Positions 8,641 to 17,877 of a DNA stretch of 64,000 nt are shown here, piece after piece. The stretch is from Providencia sp. R33 (GTDB taxonomy: Bacteria > Pseudomonadota > Gammaproteobacteria > Enterobacterales > Enterobacteriaceae). Every line of letters begins with the position of its first letter. Position 1 is the first letter of the stretch. Under the pieces are notes generated by a model. That model ran no database searches, was not told the origin of the DNA, and saw nothing but the letters and a program-made list of their open reading frames with translations. Position numbers and translations under genes: made by a program. The DNA lies in NCBI RefSeq assembly GCF_019343475.1, contig NZ_CP072453.1, forward strand, positions 186,001 to 250,000, written 5' to 3'.

Positions 8641-9384
8641 TGGTGTTACTTATATTAAATAAGACTAATTTCTTCTATGAGCTATTTATTAAATATTTAT
8701 TTCCACTTTCGGAAGTAAATGTTTTTATTTAAACCGGAATTTATAAATAACGTAAATTATTTATTTTGCGTTAAGTAAGCGTATTTTATGGATAACTTAA
8801 TTTTAAAATTTATTTCTGATCCATTTTCGAGCTGTCGAATGCAGAGTGTGGAATAATATCAGTTGTACTTATTTTGGTTGCCAAATGATGGGGGTATTGT
8901 GCTTTTTGATGGCTTTAAGATTGTGATTTCTAAGTATTTTCAATGTGTTGTGTTTTTCATTGAACTAAAAGAGTTGCCTTATTCGGTGCTTTAATCTTAT
9001 CTAATCTACTCTTCTGTAGAGTGATAGGCGCCAAGTTTAATATTTATTCATAAATCACTTCTGATTTTAATGCTTAAAATGAGTAGTGAAGGCAAGTGTT
9101 ACCAATGAATAATAGGTGTGATTAAAATACGTATAAATGTGATATTTTTAATATTTAAATTAATGTTAATCACTTTTTCATTTAGGTTATCTGCATGACG
9201 GGAATTATTTGATTTGAAATGCGCAGGAAAGTTCTTGGTATACTATCTATGTATTAAATGATTATTTAATAATACCCCTAAGATTATTTCTATTCAATAT
9301 GTGTATTTCTCCCTTTTTCTTAGTTTCATTACAAACACTATTCTGTATATTGGTATTTTCATCACAACACAATAAGGGTAATTC
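8641..9384. other. Long AT-rich intergenic region before the phosphorylation-module operon
   Basis: About 740 bp without a supportable gene. A possible sigma70 promoter (TTGAAA at 9214-9219 and TATACT at 9239-9244, long 19-bp spacer) would leave a leader of roughly 140 nt before the vWA gene. I see no clear riboswitch or operator. Confidence 0.3.
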
Positions 9385-10065
9385 ATGAGTCAACTTATCA
9401 TCCCTGATGTTGCTTTAGTTGATAATAGCGAGCAACGAACACCATTAGTTTTGGTATTAGATTGTTCAGGCAGTATGTATGGTGAGCCGATTAACGAATT
9501 AAATGCAGGTTTGCAATTACTCGAAAAAGAACTCAAAAATGATGTGATCGCGGCTAAACGCGTGCGGATACTGGTTATTCAATATGGTGGAAATGACCAA
9601 TGCTCCATTATCGGGGACTGGTGTGATGCCATGGATTTTACTGCACCTATATTAGAAGCTAATGGTACAACCCCTACAGGGCAAGCCGTCATGGTCGCGC
9701 TAGATGAAATTGAAGCAGAAAAACAACGTTTTCGTCAAGCGGGAGTGGCATATACTCGCCCTTGGTTATTTTTAATGTCCGATGGTGCGCCGACAGATTT
9801 ATGGGAAGAGTCTGCACAAGTTTGCCGCCAGGCGCAAAAAGATCAAAAGGTGGCGATGTTCCCTATTATGGTTGATGGGGCAAGTGCGCAAGTCATGGGC
9901 GAATTTAGTATTGCAGGCCTAAATGGCGTGAAAAAACTGCAAGGATTGCAATTTAAAGAACTGTTTTTATGGTTAAGTGCCAGTATGCAAGTGGTTTCCC
10001 AATCGACGCCAGGCGGCCAAGCACAACTTCCTTCAACAGATAGCTGGTCAACAGTGTCGGTATAA
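9385..10065 (+). CDS. vWA-domain protein (TerY/YegL-like)
   Basis: A 226-residue cytoplasmic von Willebrand factor A domain filling nearly the whole protein. The MIDAS metal site is complete: DCSGS with Asp26, Ser28 and Ser30, a Thr in NGTTPTG (95-98), and Asp133 in MSDGAPTD. It resembles YegL of E. coli and TerY of tellurite-resistance loci. In TerY-P triads this protein is encoded with a PP2C phosphatase and a kinase, exactly as here; it is thought to bind phosphorylated or metal-associated partners. It is the first gene of the operon, 3 bp before the phosphatase gene. Confidence 0.85.
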   Translation: MSQLIIPDVALVDNSEQRTPLVLVLDCSGSMYGEPINELNAGLQLLEKELKNDVIAAKRVRILVIQYGGNDQCSIIGDWCDAMDFTAPILEANGTTPTGQAVMVALDEIEAEKQRFRQAGVAYTRPWLFLMSDGAPTDLWEESAQVCRQAQKDQKVAMFPIMVDGASAQVMGEFSIAGLNGVKKLQGLQFKELFLWLSASMQVVSQSTPGGQAQLPSTDSWSTVSV

Positions 10066-10068
10066 TAT

Positions 10069-10821
10069 ATGAGTTGGTCAATTTATTGCGCATCAGTTCA
10101 AGGGCGCGCGCATCAGGAAAATAATCAGCCTTGCCAAGATGCGTGGTCTGTGGAGCACACCGCAAATGGCTTAGCCGCTTGTGTATGTGATGGCGCAGGC
10201 TCTGCGCGTTATAGTGATATTGGCTCTCGTTATGTTTCAAGGTTATTTGTTCAGCGGATATCTGAGTTTGGTGATGTTGACTATTTAACTATAGAAGAAA
10301 TACAACCGGTTATTCTTCGTACACTGAAGTCTATTCGCGAACAACTGCTTTCCCTTGCAAATGATAAGAATGGGGAATTAAAGGATTTCGCGTGTACCCT
10401 TGTTGCTGCATGGATTGGCAAACGCCAAGGTTTTCTTTTTCATTTAGGTGACGGTGCTGCCATTGCTTCTTATCAACAAGATGACCAGCTTATTGATAAG
10501 GTTTCGGTACCAGAAAATGGGGAATATGCCAACCAAACGTGGTTTTTAACCTCCACTGATTGGCAGGAACATTTACGTATTACACCTATCACCGCAAAAA
10601 TAGAGCGGGTCATTTTAATGTCTGATGGCGTACAGCCTTTTGCTATGAATAAGCAATGTGATGCGCTTTATCTCCCGTTTATTGAACCAGTGACTCGATT
10701 TTTACAGCAAAATGATCAGCAGACGGGCAGTGAAGCATTAAAAGGAACGCTTGATGACCCTCGGACGTATTCCATTACAGGGGATGATAAAACCTTATTT
10801 GTGGCATTTAGGGAAATGTAA
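10069..10821 (+). CDS. PP2C-family protein phosphatase (YegK-like)
   Basis: A 250-residue PP2C (PPM) domain protein that should remove phosphate from Ser/Thr residues using two metal ions. Visible motifs are QD at 23-24, CDGAGSA with Asp41, the HLGDGA motif with Asp128, and MSDGVQPF with Asp186; a late DD in TGDDKTLF supplies the last metal ligand. No membrane segment is seen. The stop codon overlaps the start of the kinase gene (TAATG), so the two are translationally coupled and probably act on the same target, perhaps each other. Confidence 0.85.
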   Translation: MSWSIYCASVQGRAHQENNQPCQDAWSVEHTANGLAACVCDGAGSARYSDIGSRYVSRLFVQRISEFGDVDYLTIEEIQPVILRTLKSIREQLLSLANDKNGELKDFACTLVAAWIGKRQGFLFHLGDGAAIASYQQDDQLIDKVSVPENGEYANQTWFLTSTDWQEHLRITPITAKIERVILMSDGVQPFAMNKQCDALYLPFIEPVTRFLQQNDQQTGSEALKGTLDDPRTYSITGDDKTLFVAFREM

Positions 10822-12257
10822 TGGCGGTGGTCAATAAGATAAAACTTGTCGATGGGCAAGGGCAAGTTATCCAGCTGGGTAAATTAATTAAAAGTGGTGG
10901 GGCAGGAAGCGTTTACCATATTGCATCAGCGAAGGGACAAGTCGCTAAGCTCTACCACGACAAAATTGATAAAACGTTGTACCGCCGAAAAACATCGGCA
11001 ATGCTAGCATTAAAGCCAAACTTACCACCAATTACTGACACGGCCATTCCTGTTATTCAACTGGCATGGCCGATTAGCCAACTATTTAACCAGAAGAAAC
11101 AGTTTGTCGGCTTTGCCATGCCTGAGTTGGATGTGAATGCATCCATTGAGCTCGAATATATCTTGCAAGAAAGACAGGCGAGAGCGAATAACTTACCCGT
11201 TGGGTTAGGGGCAAAAATCCAACTTGCAACCAACCTAGCCATATTGGTTGAGGCTATTCATCAGCAAAACCACTTTATTATTGATATGAAACCCGTGAAC
11301 TTGCGTTTTTATCGGGAAAGCTTATATGTATCAATGTTAGATTGCGATGGCTTTAGTATTCAAGGAAAACAAGAACGTTTTGCTGCGGGGCAATTCACAG
11401 TCGATTACCTTGCACCTGAATTCCAAAATGCGAAAAGTGTGCCCCAATCGCAAGAGTCCCAGCAAGACCGATTTGCTTTAGCGGTGATTTTATTTCAATT
11501 ATTGAATTTTGGTATTCATCCATTCTCTGGTCGCCCTTTACATAATCAAGTACCAAATGATTTACCCAGCCGAATTGCAGGGAAGTATTATGCGTATGGA
11601 GTGAAGGCGCACCAAGGGATTAGCCCTGTCCCAACCAGTGGACATACTTTCTTGCCTGATGATATTCGCCAATTATTTGATAAAGCATTTAATGGCGCGC
11701 CAGATCAAAGGCCGAGTGCGGCGCAATGGGTGCAGTGTTTGCGCCCTTACGCATTGCGTAGCCAGAAAAAAATGGTGGTATGCAGCAAAAATAAAGAACA
11801 CCAATATTTTGCTGGGTTGAAATGTGCTGCCTGTGAACGGGTTAAGCAATTAAAAGTGGCCAGCGAAGCGCTGCAACAAACACGGCGACAGCAAAATGTA
11901 CAGAAAGTGCAGGTTAGAGGGCAAACTCAAACTCGCCGAGTTGTTCGCCCACAACCCATAGCGCCAATCACCTTTACACCGCCAGCGTGGTTTGCCGCAA
12001 TTAAAAAGGTGCATATTTACACATTTCTTGCCATCGCTATTCCTTTATTGATGGCATTTATTGTTAGCAATATTACCCAAAATATGAAACCAGAAACACT
12101 ATCGCCTGCGGTTTTTTACCAATATTGGGCGCAGGAGGGCTTTGAGTCTGATGTGGCCCTGAGTATTATCACGCTGGTTTGCATATTGGGGCTGAGTCTC
12201 TTTTTCTGGTTGGGGCTCTTTTTACCCATCAAATCGATTTTGACTAAAAAACCATAA
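10821..12257 (+). CDS. Ser/Thr-type protein kinase with zinc ribbon and C-terminal membrane segments (YegI-like)
   Basis: A 478-residue protein. Residues 15-310 form a kinase-like domain: a glycine loop KSGGAGSVY (24-32), Lys43 in VAKLY, a catalytic loop IIDMKPVN with Asp155, Lys157 and Asn160, and DCDG (174-177) in place of DFG, then an APE motif near 198. A short Cys/His cluster (CSKNKEH and CAACE, about 324-340) looks like a zinc ribbon. Two hydrophobic segments near residues 397-418 and 445-470 would anchor it in the inner membrane. The kinase plus zinc-ribbon layout fits the TerY-P triad kinase. Confidence 0.82.
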   Translation: MAVVNKIKLVDGQGQVIQLGKLIKSGGAGSVYHIASAKGQVAKLYHDKIDKTLYRRKTSAMLALKPNLPPITDTAIPVIQLAWPISQLFNQKKQFVGFAMPELDVNASIELEYILQERQARANNLPVGLGAKIQLATNLAILVEAIHQQNHFIIDMKPVNLRFYRESLYVSMLDCDGFSIQGKQERFAAGQFTVDYLAPEFQNAKSVPQSQESQQDRFALAVILFQLLNFGIHPFSGRPLHNQVPNDLPSRIAGKYYAYGVKAHQGISPVPTSGHTFLPDDIRQLFDKAFNGAPDQRPSAAQWVQCLRPYALRSQKKMVVCSKNKEHQYFAGLKCAACERVKQLKVASEALQQTRRQQNVQKVQVRGQTQTRRVVRPQPIAPITFTPPAWFAAIKKVHIYTFLAIAIPLLMAFIVSNITQNMKPETLSPAVFYQYWAQEGFESDVALSIITLVCILGLSLFFWLGLFLPIKSILTKKP

Positions 12258-12269
12258 GGAGGGATGACG

Positions 12270-14819
12270 TTGAAAATGAAACTGAGTCCACTCCTTTTAT
12301 TACCATTGGCGTTCTTATTTGCGGCACCTGCGCTACCTTTTTTCTTTGGCTATGGCGTATTTATTGCGTTATTTGAACTGGGTGAACTCATTTGGCCAAT
12401 GGCTTTGAATGTAAGTGATAACTTATTCCTTACAGTGATGTGGTTATTTGGGCTGGTGTTTATTATTGCTTTGTCGATAAGTGCGGTTCGCTTTCAAGCG
12501 CGGCAATATTGGGGCGCAGCGATTATGACGTTGGCGGTATTTAGCGTCATTACACTTTTAAATATCCCGTTAAGTGCGGAATCAAACCAACGTTGGTGGG
12601 CGAAAACACTCATTGAGCAGCGTGACTGGCAATTGTTCCAGAATGAACAAAACACTGCAGTGAGTGGTGTGTTATCGGGGATTATTTATAACCATGAAGC
12701 TAACACTGAAATTGAAGCGCGATACCATGAGTTACAAGCTCGCATTGATAAGATGGATAAACTTACCGAGTTGGCCCCACAAAGTGCAGCAATGCGTGTA
12801 ATCTGGCAACCTTTATTGCAAACGAATATGGCGGCGTCAGGTGACCAAATCAGCCAATTAGAAAAGGCGAGTCAATATTTACCGCAAGATGGTGCGCTCG
12901 CCTTTGTTGTTGGTTTGCTTAAATTACGCCAAACCGAGGCCGCAGAAGAGAGCCTAGTTTTCTTTATGCGTGCCGTTGCTGCACAGCCGAATAACCCCAC
13001 TTATTGGAAAGGTTTGGGGCTTGCATATAGCATAATAAAAAGCCAAGTTGATAATAGTGATGTGAATTTAAAGCATGCGTATGCTGCACTTATTTTTGCA
13101 CAATATCTGAACCTCAATAATAAGTGGTCAGAATCTCCTTCTCAATTATTTGATACGCAAAGTGCCACAATATTTGCGAAAGAAATTCAGCACCTTTCTA
13201 CCGCTGAACGCCAAAACTTTTTAATCTTACAAGCAAGAAGCAACATACAGGTATTAGATTGGTTTAGAGAACCAGCGGATGAGCAAACACAAGTATTAGC
13301 AAAACAGCCATTATCCATTAAAGGGATATATGGGGTTGTTGAGCTAGCCACGTACTATGACCTAAGTGATCCACGCTACCCTGGGAAAATGACGATCAAT
13401 ACAGAGGGAACGACTATTGTACCTAGCTCTATTGACGAGGTGCGTTACCCTTCCGTTAAATATGATGTTGATAATGTTTCAGCAATCGTGGCCGTGGATG
13501 TGAATGAGGACGGTGCGCCTGCATTTACCTTAATCGACACCACCAGTGGCGTAAAAAAATACGATACTGCAGCTGAATTTGCTGTGAGCCAATTACGCTT
13601 TGTTCCCTCAAAGCAACCTGCTCGTCACCTTGTGAATGTTGGCTTTAAAAGCACAGTGAAAAGCTTGGATGATTATGCGCAAGAAGTAGGCCTTTTAGTG
13701 GAAAGCGCGAGTAAGGCTTTAGCAAGGCATAATGAAAAATCATTTGGGTATGTGCTTAAAAGGCTCCTGAGTTATGTGAATAATACAGTTCCTGCCAAAT
13801 ACACACGCAGCTCAAGTTCATCTTATGAATATTACCAACAGCAGCAGGAGATCTCAAAAGAGATACGCGCAACACTGCGACAAGCAGACAGCCGCACTAA
13901 GTCTAACGGCGAGGCGTGGGAAAGTAACACACAAAGGCTTCGCGCATTATTGTTAAAGTACCCAAATAATACTGAGGTGCTGAGTACAACGGCAAGAATG
14001 GAATTAATGCACTTTAATGCCGCGCGAACCTTGTTAACTGAAAATAAAGCATCTGCAATAAGAGATGGTTTTGTTGATGATGAGCAGCATTGGCGTGATT
14101 TACTGTTGAGTGCACGGGGGCATTATCTGCAAATAATCACCATTAACCCAAACCGTATTGATGCGTGGTTCGCTTGGGGGGTGACGATGATAGATGAAGA
14201 CCCAGAATTGGCAGCAGGTGCATTTGCGTTAATACACTATAATGCGGATAAAAGTGTGGATCAGCGTTTGATGGCGGCGCAATCTCGTTTCTTTTTATTC
14301 GGTTTGCCAGATGAAACCAAAGAACGGGTGAATATTATCAATGCACGTATGGCGCAGCTGTATAGTAAAGGTGAATTATCTGCATCTGCAACGGAGCAAG
14401 AACGCCAAGAGTTTGAAGAGCAAAAGGCATTAGCTGAAAAAGTAATGCCAGCGGTGATACCATTTGCGTCAACCCCTCGTACTTTGCCTATGCGCAATGA
14501 AAACTTAGCTGACCCCGTAGCTGTGAGTGTTGATGCGGCCGCTTTTGGAATTCAAGAAAAGACATTACAACTGCCTGTTATTTCTCAGGAATCGATAGGC
14601 AAAATGCAAGGCGAAGCCATTTTGAAAATTGATGTACCGAAGGGGGGAGTGCCAAGCTCAGTGATGTTACAGCACAGTAGTGGCGTAGATTATTTCGATG
14701 ATAGCTTAATTTCAGTTGCCTATCAGTGGCGGTTTAATTCAGCATCTCAAAATAAAGTGTTATTAATTCCAGTGATTTTTAACCAACCCAGTGAAGCTTC
14801 GTTAAATTATAAGCCATAA
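12270..14819 (+). CDS. Large inner-membrane protein with helical repeat region and TonB-like C-terminal domain
   Basis: About 849 residues. Three or four hydrophobic segments fill the first 110 residues; a long, partly TPR-like helical region follows (for instance around the PNNPTYWKGLGLAYS stretch); the last 85 residues (GEAILKIDVPKGGVPSSVML, then VAYQWRFNSA) resemble the TonB/energy-transducer C-terminal fold. I do not recognise a named family. AAGGAGGG at 12256-12263 nearly touches an ATG at 12264, so the TTG at 12270 (6-nt spacing) or the ATG at 12276 is the more likely start. It lies 12 bp after the kinase gene and is probably the module's envelope component or substrate. Confidence 0.7.
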   Translation: MKMKLSPLLLLPLAFLFAAPALPFFFGYGVFIALFELGELIWPMALNVSDNLFLTVMWLFGLVFIIALSISAVRFQARQYWGAAIMTLAVFSVITLLNIPLSAESNQRWWAKTLIEQRDWQLFQNEQNTAVSGVLSGIIYNHEANTEIEARYHELQARIDKMDKLTELAPQSAAMRVIWQPLLQTNMAASGDQISQLEKASQYLPQDGALAFVVGLLKLRQTEAAEESLVFFMRAVAAQPNNPTYWKGLGLAYSIIKSQVDNSDVNLKHAYAALIFAQYLNLNNKWSESPSQLFDTQSATIFAKEIQHLSTAERQNFLILQARSNIQVLDWFREPADEQTQVLAKQPLSIKGIYGVVELATYYDLSDPRYPGKMTINTEGTTIVPSSIDEVRYPSVKYDVDNVSAIVAVDVNEDGAPAFTLIDTTSGVKKYDTAAEFAVSQLRFVPSKQPARHLVNVGFKSTVKSLDDYAQEVGLLVESASKALARHNEKSFGYVLKRLLSYVNNTVPAKYTRSSSSSYEYYQQQQEISKEIRATLRQADSRTKSNGEAWESNTQRLRALLLKYPNNTEVLSTTARMELMHFNAARTLLTENKASAIRDGFVDDEQHWRDLLLSARGHYLQIITINPNRIDAWFAWGVTMIDEDPELAAGAFALIHYNADKSVDQRLMAAQSRFFLFGLPDETKERVNIINARMAQLYSKGELSASATEQERQEFEEQKALAEKVMPAVIPFASTPRTLPMRNENLADPVAVSVDAAAFGIQEKTLQLPVISQESIGKMQGEAILKIDVPKGGVPSSVMLQHSSGVDYFDDSLISVAYQWRFNSASQNKVLLIPVIFNQPSEASLNYKP

Positions 14820-14832
14820 AGGAATAGGGAAT

Positions 14833-15288
14833 ATGATGAATCAATATAAAATGGTAGGGATGCTTGCCATATTTTGCTCAACACCATTATTTGCACAAAA
14901 TCTTGATCAACAATACAGCTTATGGGTAGACGACCAAAAAAGCCAAATTCGTTGTTTTGTAGCCGAATCGCCTTTTCAATATTGTTTACGTGAGTCAGAT
15001 GATGGTGACTTAATTGTTGCTGATAAACATAACCAAGAAGTTTATCGAATCTATTATTTTGATAACTGGCCCGACGAAGCTCAAGACGGGGTCTACCGCA
15101 TTCGTCAGGGAGATAAAATTGGCTTTGCGGATGCCACGACAGGGAAGGTCGTTATTGAGGCAACCTATGATTGCGCGTACCCCTTTGAAGAGGGAAAGGC
15201 CAAAGTTGGCGTTGGGTGTAAAACGCAAACGGATGGTGAACACAGTTGGTGGGTTGGTGGAGATTGGACAACAATTACACTGCCATAA
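14833..15288 (+). CDS. Small secreted WG-repeat-like protein
   Basis: A 151-residue protein with a cleavable signal peptide (cleavage probably after LFAQ near residue 22). Residues 95-125 (KIGFADATTGKVVIEATYD, then PFEEGKAKVGV) match the WG-repeat pattern, a beta-rich repeat of unknown function. Four cysteines in the mature part (two near 42-51, two near 114-129) could form disulfides in the periplasm. It is the last gene of the operon, 13 bp after the TonB-like gene, and is followed by a terminator. The role is unknown; location suggests a periplasmic partner of the preceding membrane protein. Confidence 0.7.
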   Translation: MMNQYKMVGMLAIFCSTPLFAQNLDQQYSLWVDDQKSQIRCFVAESPFQYCLRESDDGDLIVADKHNQEVYRIYYFDNWPDEAQDGVYRIRQGDKIGFADATTGKVVIEATYDCAYPFEEGKAKVGVGCKTQTDGEHSWWVGGDWTTITLP

Positions 15289-15300
15289 AGGTTCTACGTA

Positions 15301-15338
15301 CTTAGATACACCTTTTTAGGGTATCTAAGGCGTTTTTT
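15301..15338 (+). terminator. Terminator of the vWA-PP2C-kinase operon
   Basis: Stem 15301-15309 pairs perfectly with 15321-15329 and is followed by GCGTTTTTT. It starts 12 bp after the last stop codon. Confidence 0.85.
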
Positions 15339-15423
15339 ACGATATTTGTGATATTTATTTACAATTAAACCGACTTTAACCATATTATTTATATTACTTA
15401 ACTTATTGAAAACCAGTTGTTAT

Positions 15424-15439
15424 TGTTATGTAGATCACA
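15424..15439. promoter_or_regulatory. Candidate CRP site upstream of btsT
   Basis: TGTTATGTAGATCACA fits TGTGA-N6-TCACA at 9 of 10 conserved positions. E. coli btsT is known to be CRP-dependent. Confidence 0.65.
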
Positions 15440-15488
15440 GTTTTCATCCTGTTAAACCCTCCTCAAAACCATTCACGGCAAAATTCAA

Positions 15489-15516
15489 ACCGCTTAATTC
15501 TGTATGGCACCGCTTA
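15489..15516 (+). promoter_or_regulatory. Candidate BtsR (YehT) direct-repeat site
   Basis: ACCGCTTA occurs at 15489-15496 and again at 15509-15516 with a 12-nt spacer. It matches the LytTR-type half-site ACC(G/A)CT(C/T)A reported for BtsR upstream of E. coli btsT. The 20-bp period places both copies on one DNA face. Confidence 0.7.
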
Positions 15517-15708
15517 GCGTAACTTTAAGCATTTGCAGAGTGCAATTTCATACCATAAACACCATGGCAGAGCTCAATATTTTGATTTATCTCAGTTCAA
15601 CCACTGCCAATTAAAAAGCCATCAATGACAAGTAGCACCACGATGTTGCTAGCGTGATGGTAAATACAAAATCAATGGCATGTTCGTTTTACCTCAGAAG
15701 GGTGTTCT

Positions 15709-17862
15709 ATGAACAAAAATGGTATTTTAAAGCACGTTCCGTGGATGATCCTTGGGATTATCGGCGCAATTTGTTTAGGGGTTGTTGCGCTAAGACGCGG
15801 TGAACACATTAGTGCGCTGTGGATAGTCGTCGCATCCGTGGCGGTTTACCTGATTGCTTATCGTTACTACAGCTTATATATCGCGAAAAAAGTGATGAAG
15901 CTGGATGAAACCCGTGCAACTCCAGCCGTCATTAATAATGATGGCTTAAACTATGTTCCAACCAATAAAAACGTCCTATTTGGTCACCACTTTGCGGCAA
16001 TCGCAGGGGCAGGGCCGTTAGTTGGACCTGTACTGGCAGCGCAAGTGGGGTATTTACCCGGTACGCTGTGGTTACTGGCAGGGGTTGTATTAGCCGGTGC
16101 GGTGCAAGACTTTATGGTGCTGTTTATTTCATCACGCCGTAATGGTGCATCATTAGGGGAAATCGTTAAAGAAGAGTTGGGCCCAATTCCGGGAACGCTC
16201 GCACTCTTTGGTTGTTTCCTGATTATGATCATTATCCTAGCGGTACTTGCACTTATTGTCGTTAAAGCCTTGGCAGAAAGTCCATGGGGTGTATTCACCG
16301 TGGTATCAACGGTACCAATTGCCTTGTTTATGGGGATATACATGCGATATCTCCGGCCGGGGCGTGTTGGTGAGGTTTCCGTCATCGGTATCGTATTGCT
16401 GGTGGCATCGATTTGGTTCGGTGGTGTTATCGCCCACGACCCATACTGGGGCCCTGCACTGACATTTAAAGACACCACGATCACTTATGCGCTAGTTGGC
16501 TATGCATTTGTTTCTGCACTGTTGCCTGTATGGTTGATCTTGGCGCCGCGTGATTATCTGGCAACCTTCTTGAAAATTGGGGTTATCGTAGGTTTAGCGA
16601 TTGGTATCGTTATCCTGAATCCTGAATTAAAAATGCCTGCAGTAACGCAATTCGTTGATGGTTCAGGTCCAGTTTGGAAAGGTACACTGTTCCCATTCTT
16701 GTTCATTACCATTGCATGTGGTGCGGTTTCGGGGTTCCACGCTTTAATTTCTTCGGGAACGACACCGAAACTGTTAGCAAACGAAAAAGATGCGCGTTAC
16801 ATCGGTTACGGTGCAATGCTAATGGAATCTTTCGTTGCGATTATGGCGCTGGTTGCTGCATCTATTATCGAGCCAGGTTTGTACTTCGCGATGAATACCC
16901 CGCCAGCGGCGTTAGGTATTACAATGCCTAACCTGCATGAGTTGGGTGGCCCAGATGGTGCGGCTATCATGGCTCAACTGAAAGATGTTTCTGTTCACGC
17001 AGCGGCAACGGTCAGTTCATGGGGCTTTGTGATTTCACCTGAACAAATCATGCAAACGGCAAAAGATATCGGTGAACCGTCGGTTCTGAACCGTGCGGGT
17101 GGTGCGCCAACATTAGCCGTTGGTATCGCATTCGTATTCCACGAAATCATGCCTGCGGCAAATATGGGCTTCTGGTATCACTTTGGTATTCTGTTTGAAG
17201 CGCTATTTATCTTAACCGCATTGGATGCAGGAACCCGTTCTGGCCGCTTTATGCTGCAAGATTTACTGGGTAACTTCGTTCCATTTTTGAAGAAAACAGA
17301 TTCACTGGTTGCGGGGATCATTGGTACGGCAGGCTGTGTCGGCTTATGGGGTTACTTACTGTATCAAGGCGTGGTTGACCCACTGGGCGGCGTTAAGAGC
17401 CTATGGCCACTGTTCGGTATCTCGAACCAAATGTTAGCCGCAGTTGCGTTAATCCTAAGTACAGTAGTTCTGATTAAGATGAAACGTAGCAAATACATCA
17501 TGGTCACCGTGTTACCTGCAGTATGGTTATTGATTTGTACCACTTGGGCGTTAGGACTGAAATTATTCAGTGATAACCCGCAGCTTGAAGGCTTCCTGTA
17601 TTTAGCTAAATCTTATAAAGATAAGATTGCAGCAGGCGGCGCTGAGCTGACAGCGCAAGAAATTACTAACATGAATCACATTATCATCAACAACTACACC
17701 AATGCGGGTCTGAGTATCCTATTCTTAGTGGTTGTTTACGGTATCATTTTCTATGGTATCCGCGTGGGAATGAAAGCATACAAAAATCCAGAACGTACAG
17801 ACAAAGAAACACCGTATGTGCCTGTACCGAAAGAGGGCGTGAAAGTTTCATCTTCACATTAG
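15709..17862 (+). CDS. btsT: Pyruvate/H+ symporter BtsT (CstA family)
   Basis: A 717-residue inner-membrane transporter of the CstA family with about 16-18 hydrophobic segments. Family hallmarks include FGHHFAAIAGAGPLVGPVLA (about residues 90-109) and FPFLFITIACGAVSGFHALI (about 327-346). The length and the following yjiX and yjiA genes fit BtsT (YjiY) rather than CstA. BtsT takes up pyruvate under the BtsSR two-component system. A candidate BtsR repeat pair and a CRP site lie upstream. The GGCAT/AAGGGTG leader gives a plausible ribosome-binding site. Confidence 0.9.
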   Translation: MNKNGILKHVPWMILGIIGAICLGVVALRRGEHISALWIVVASVAVYLIAYRYYSLYIAKKVMKLDETRATPAVINNDGLNYVPTNKNVLFGHHFAAIAGAGPLVGPVLAAQVGYLPGTLWLLAGVVLAGAVQDFMVLFISSRRNGASLGEIVKEELGPIPGTLALFGCFLIMIIILAVLALIVVKALAESPWGVFTVVSTVPIALFMGIYMRYLRPGRVGEVSVIGIVLLVASIWFGGVIAHDPYWGPALTFKDTTITYALVGYAFVSALLPVWLILAPRDYLATFLKIGVIVGLAIGIVILNPELKMPAVTQFVDGSGPVWKGTLFPFLFITIACGAVSGFHALISSGTTPKLLANEKDARYIGYGAMLMESFVAIMALVAASIIEPGLYFAMNTPPAALGITMPNLHELGGPDGAAIMAQLKDVSVHAAATVSSWGFVISPEQIMQTAKDIGEPSVLNRAGGAPTLAVGIAFVFHEIMPAANMGFWYHFGILFEALFILTALDAGTRSGRFMLQDLLGNFVPFLKKTDSLVAGIIGTAGCVGLWGYLLYQGVVDPLGGVKSLWPLFGISNQMLAAVALILSTVVLIKMKRSKYIMVTVLPAVWLLICTTWALGLKLFSDNPQLEGFLYLAKSYKDKIAAGGAELTAQEITNMNHIIINNYTNAGLSILFLVVVYGIIFYGIRVGMKAYKNPERTDKETPYVPVPKEGVKVSSSH

Positions 17863-17877
17863 TGACCATTCGACACC

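Noticed and set aside
15984..16484. 166-codon open frame on the minus strand
   Set aside because: It lies antisense inside btsT, whose frame is strongly supported; the product is low-complexity and matches nothing I know.
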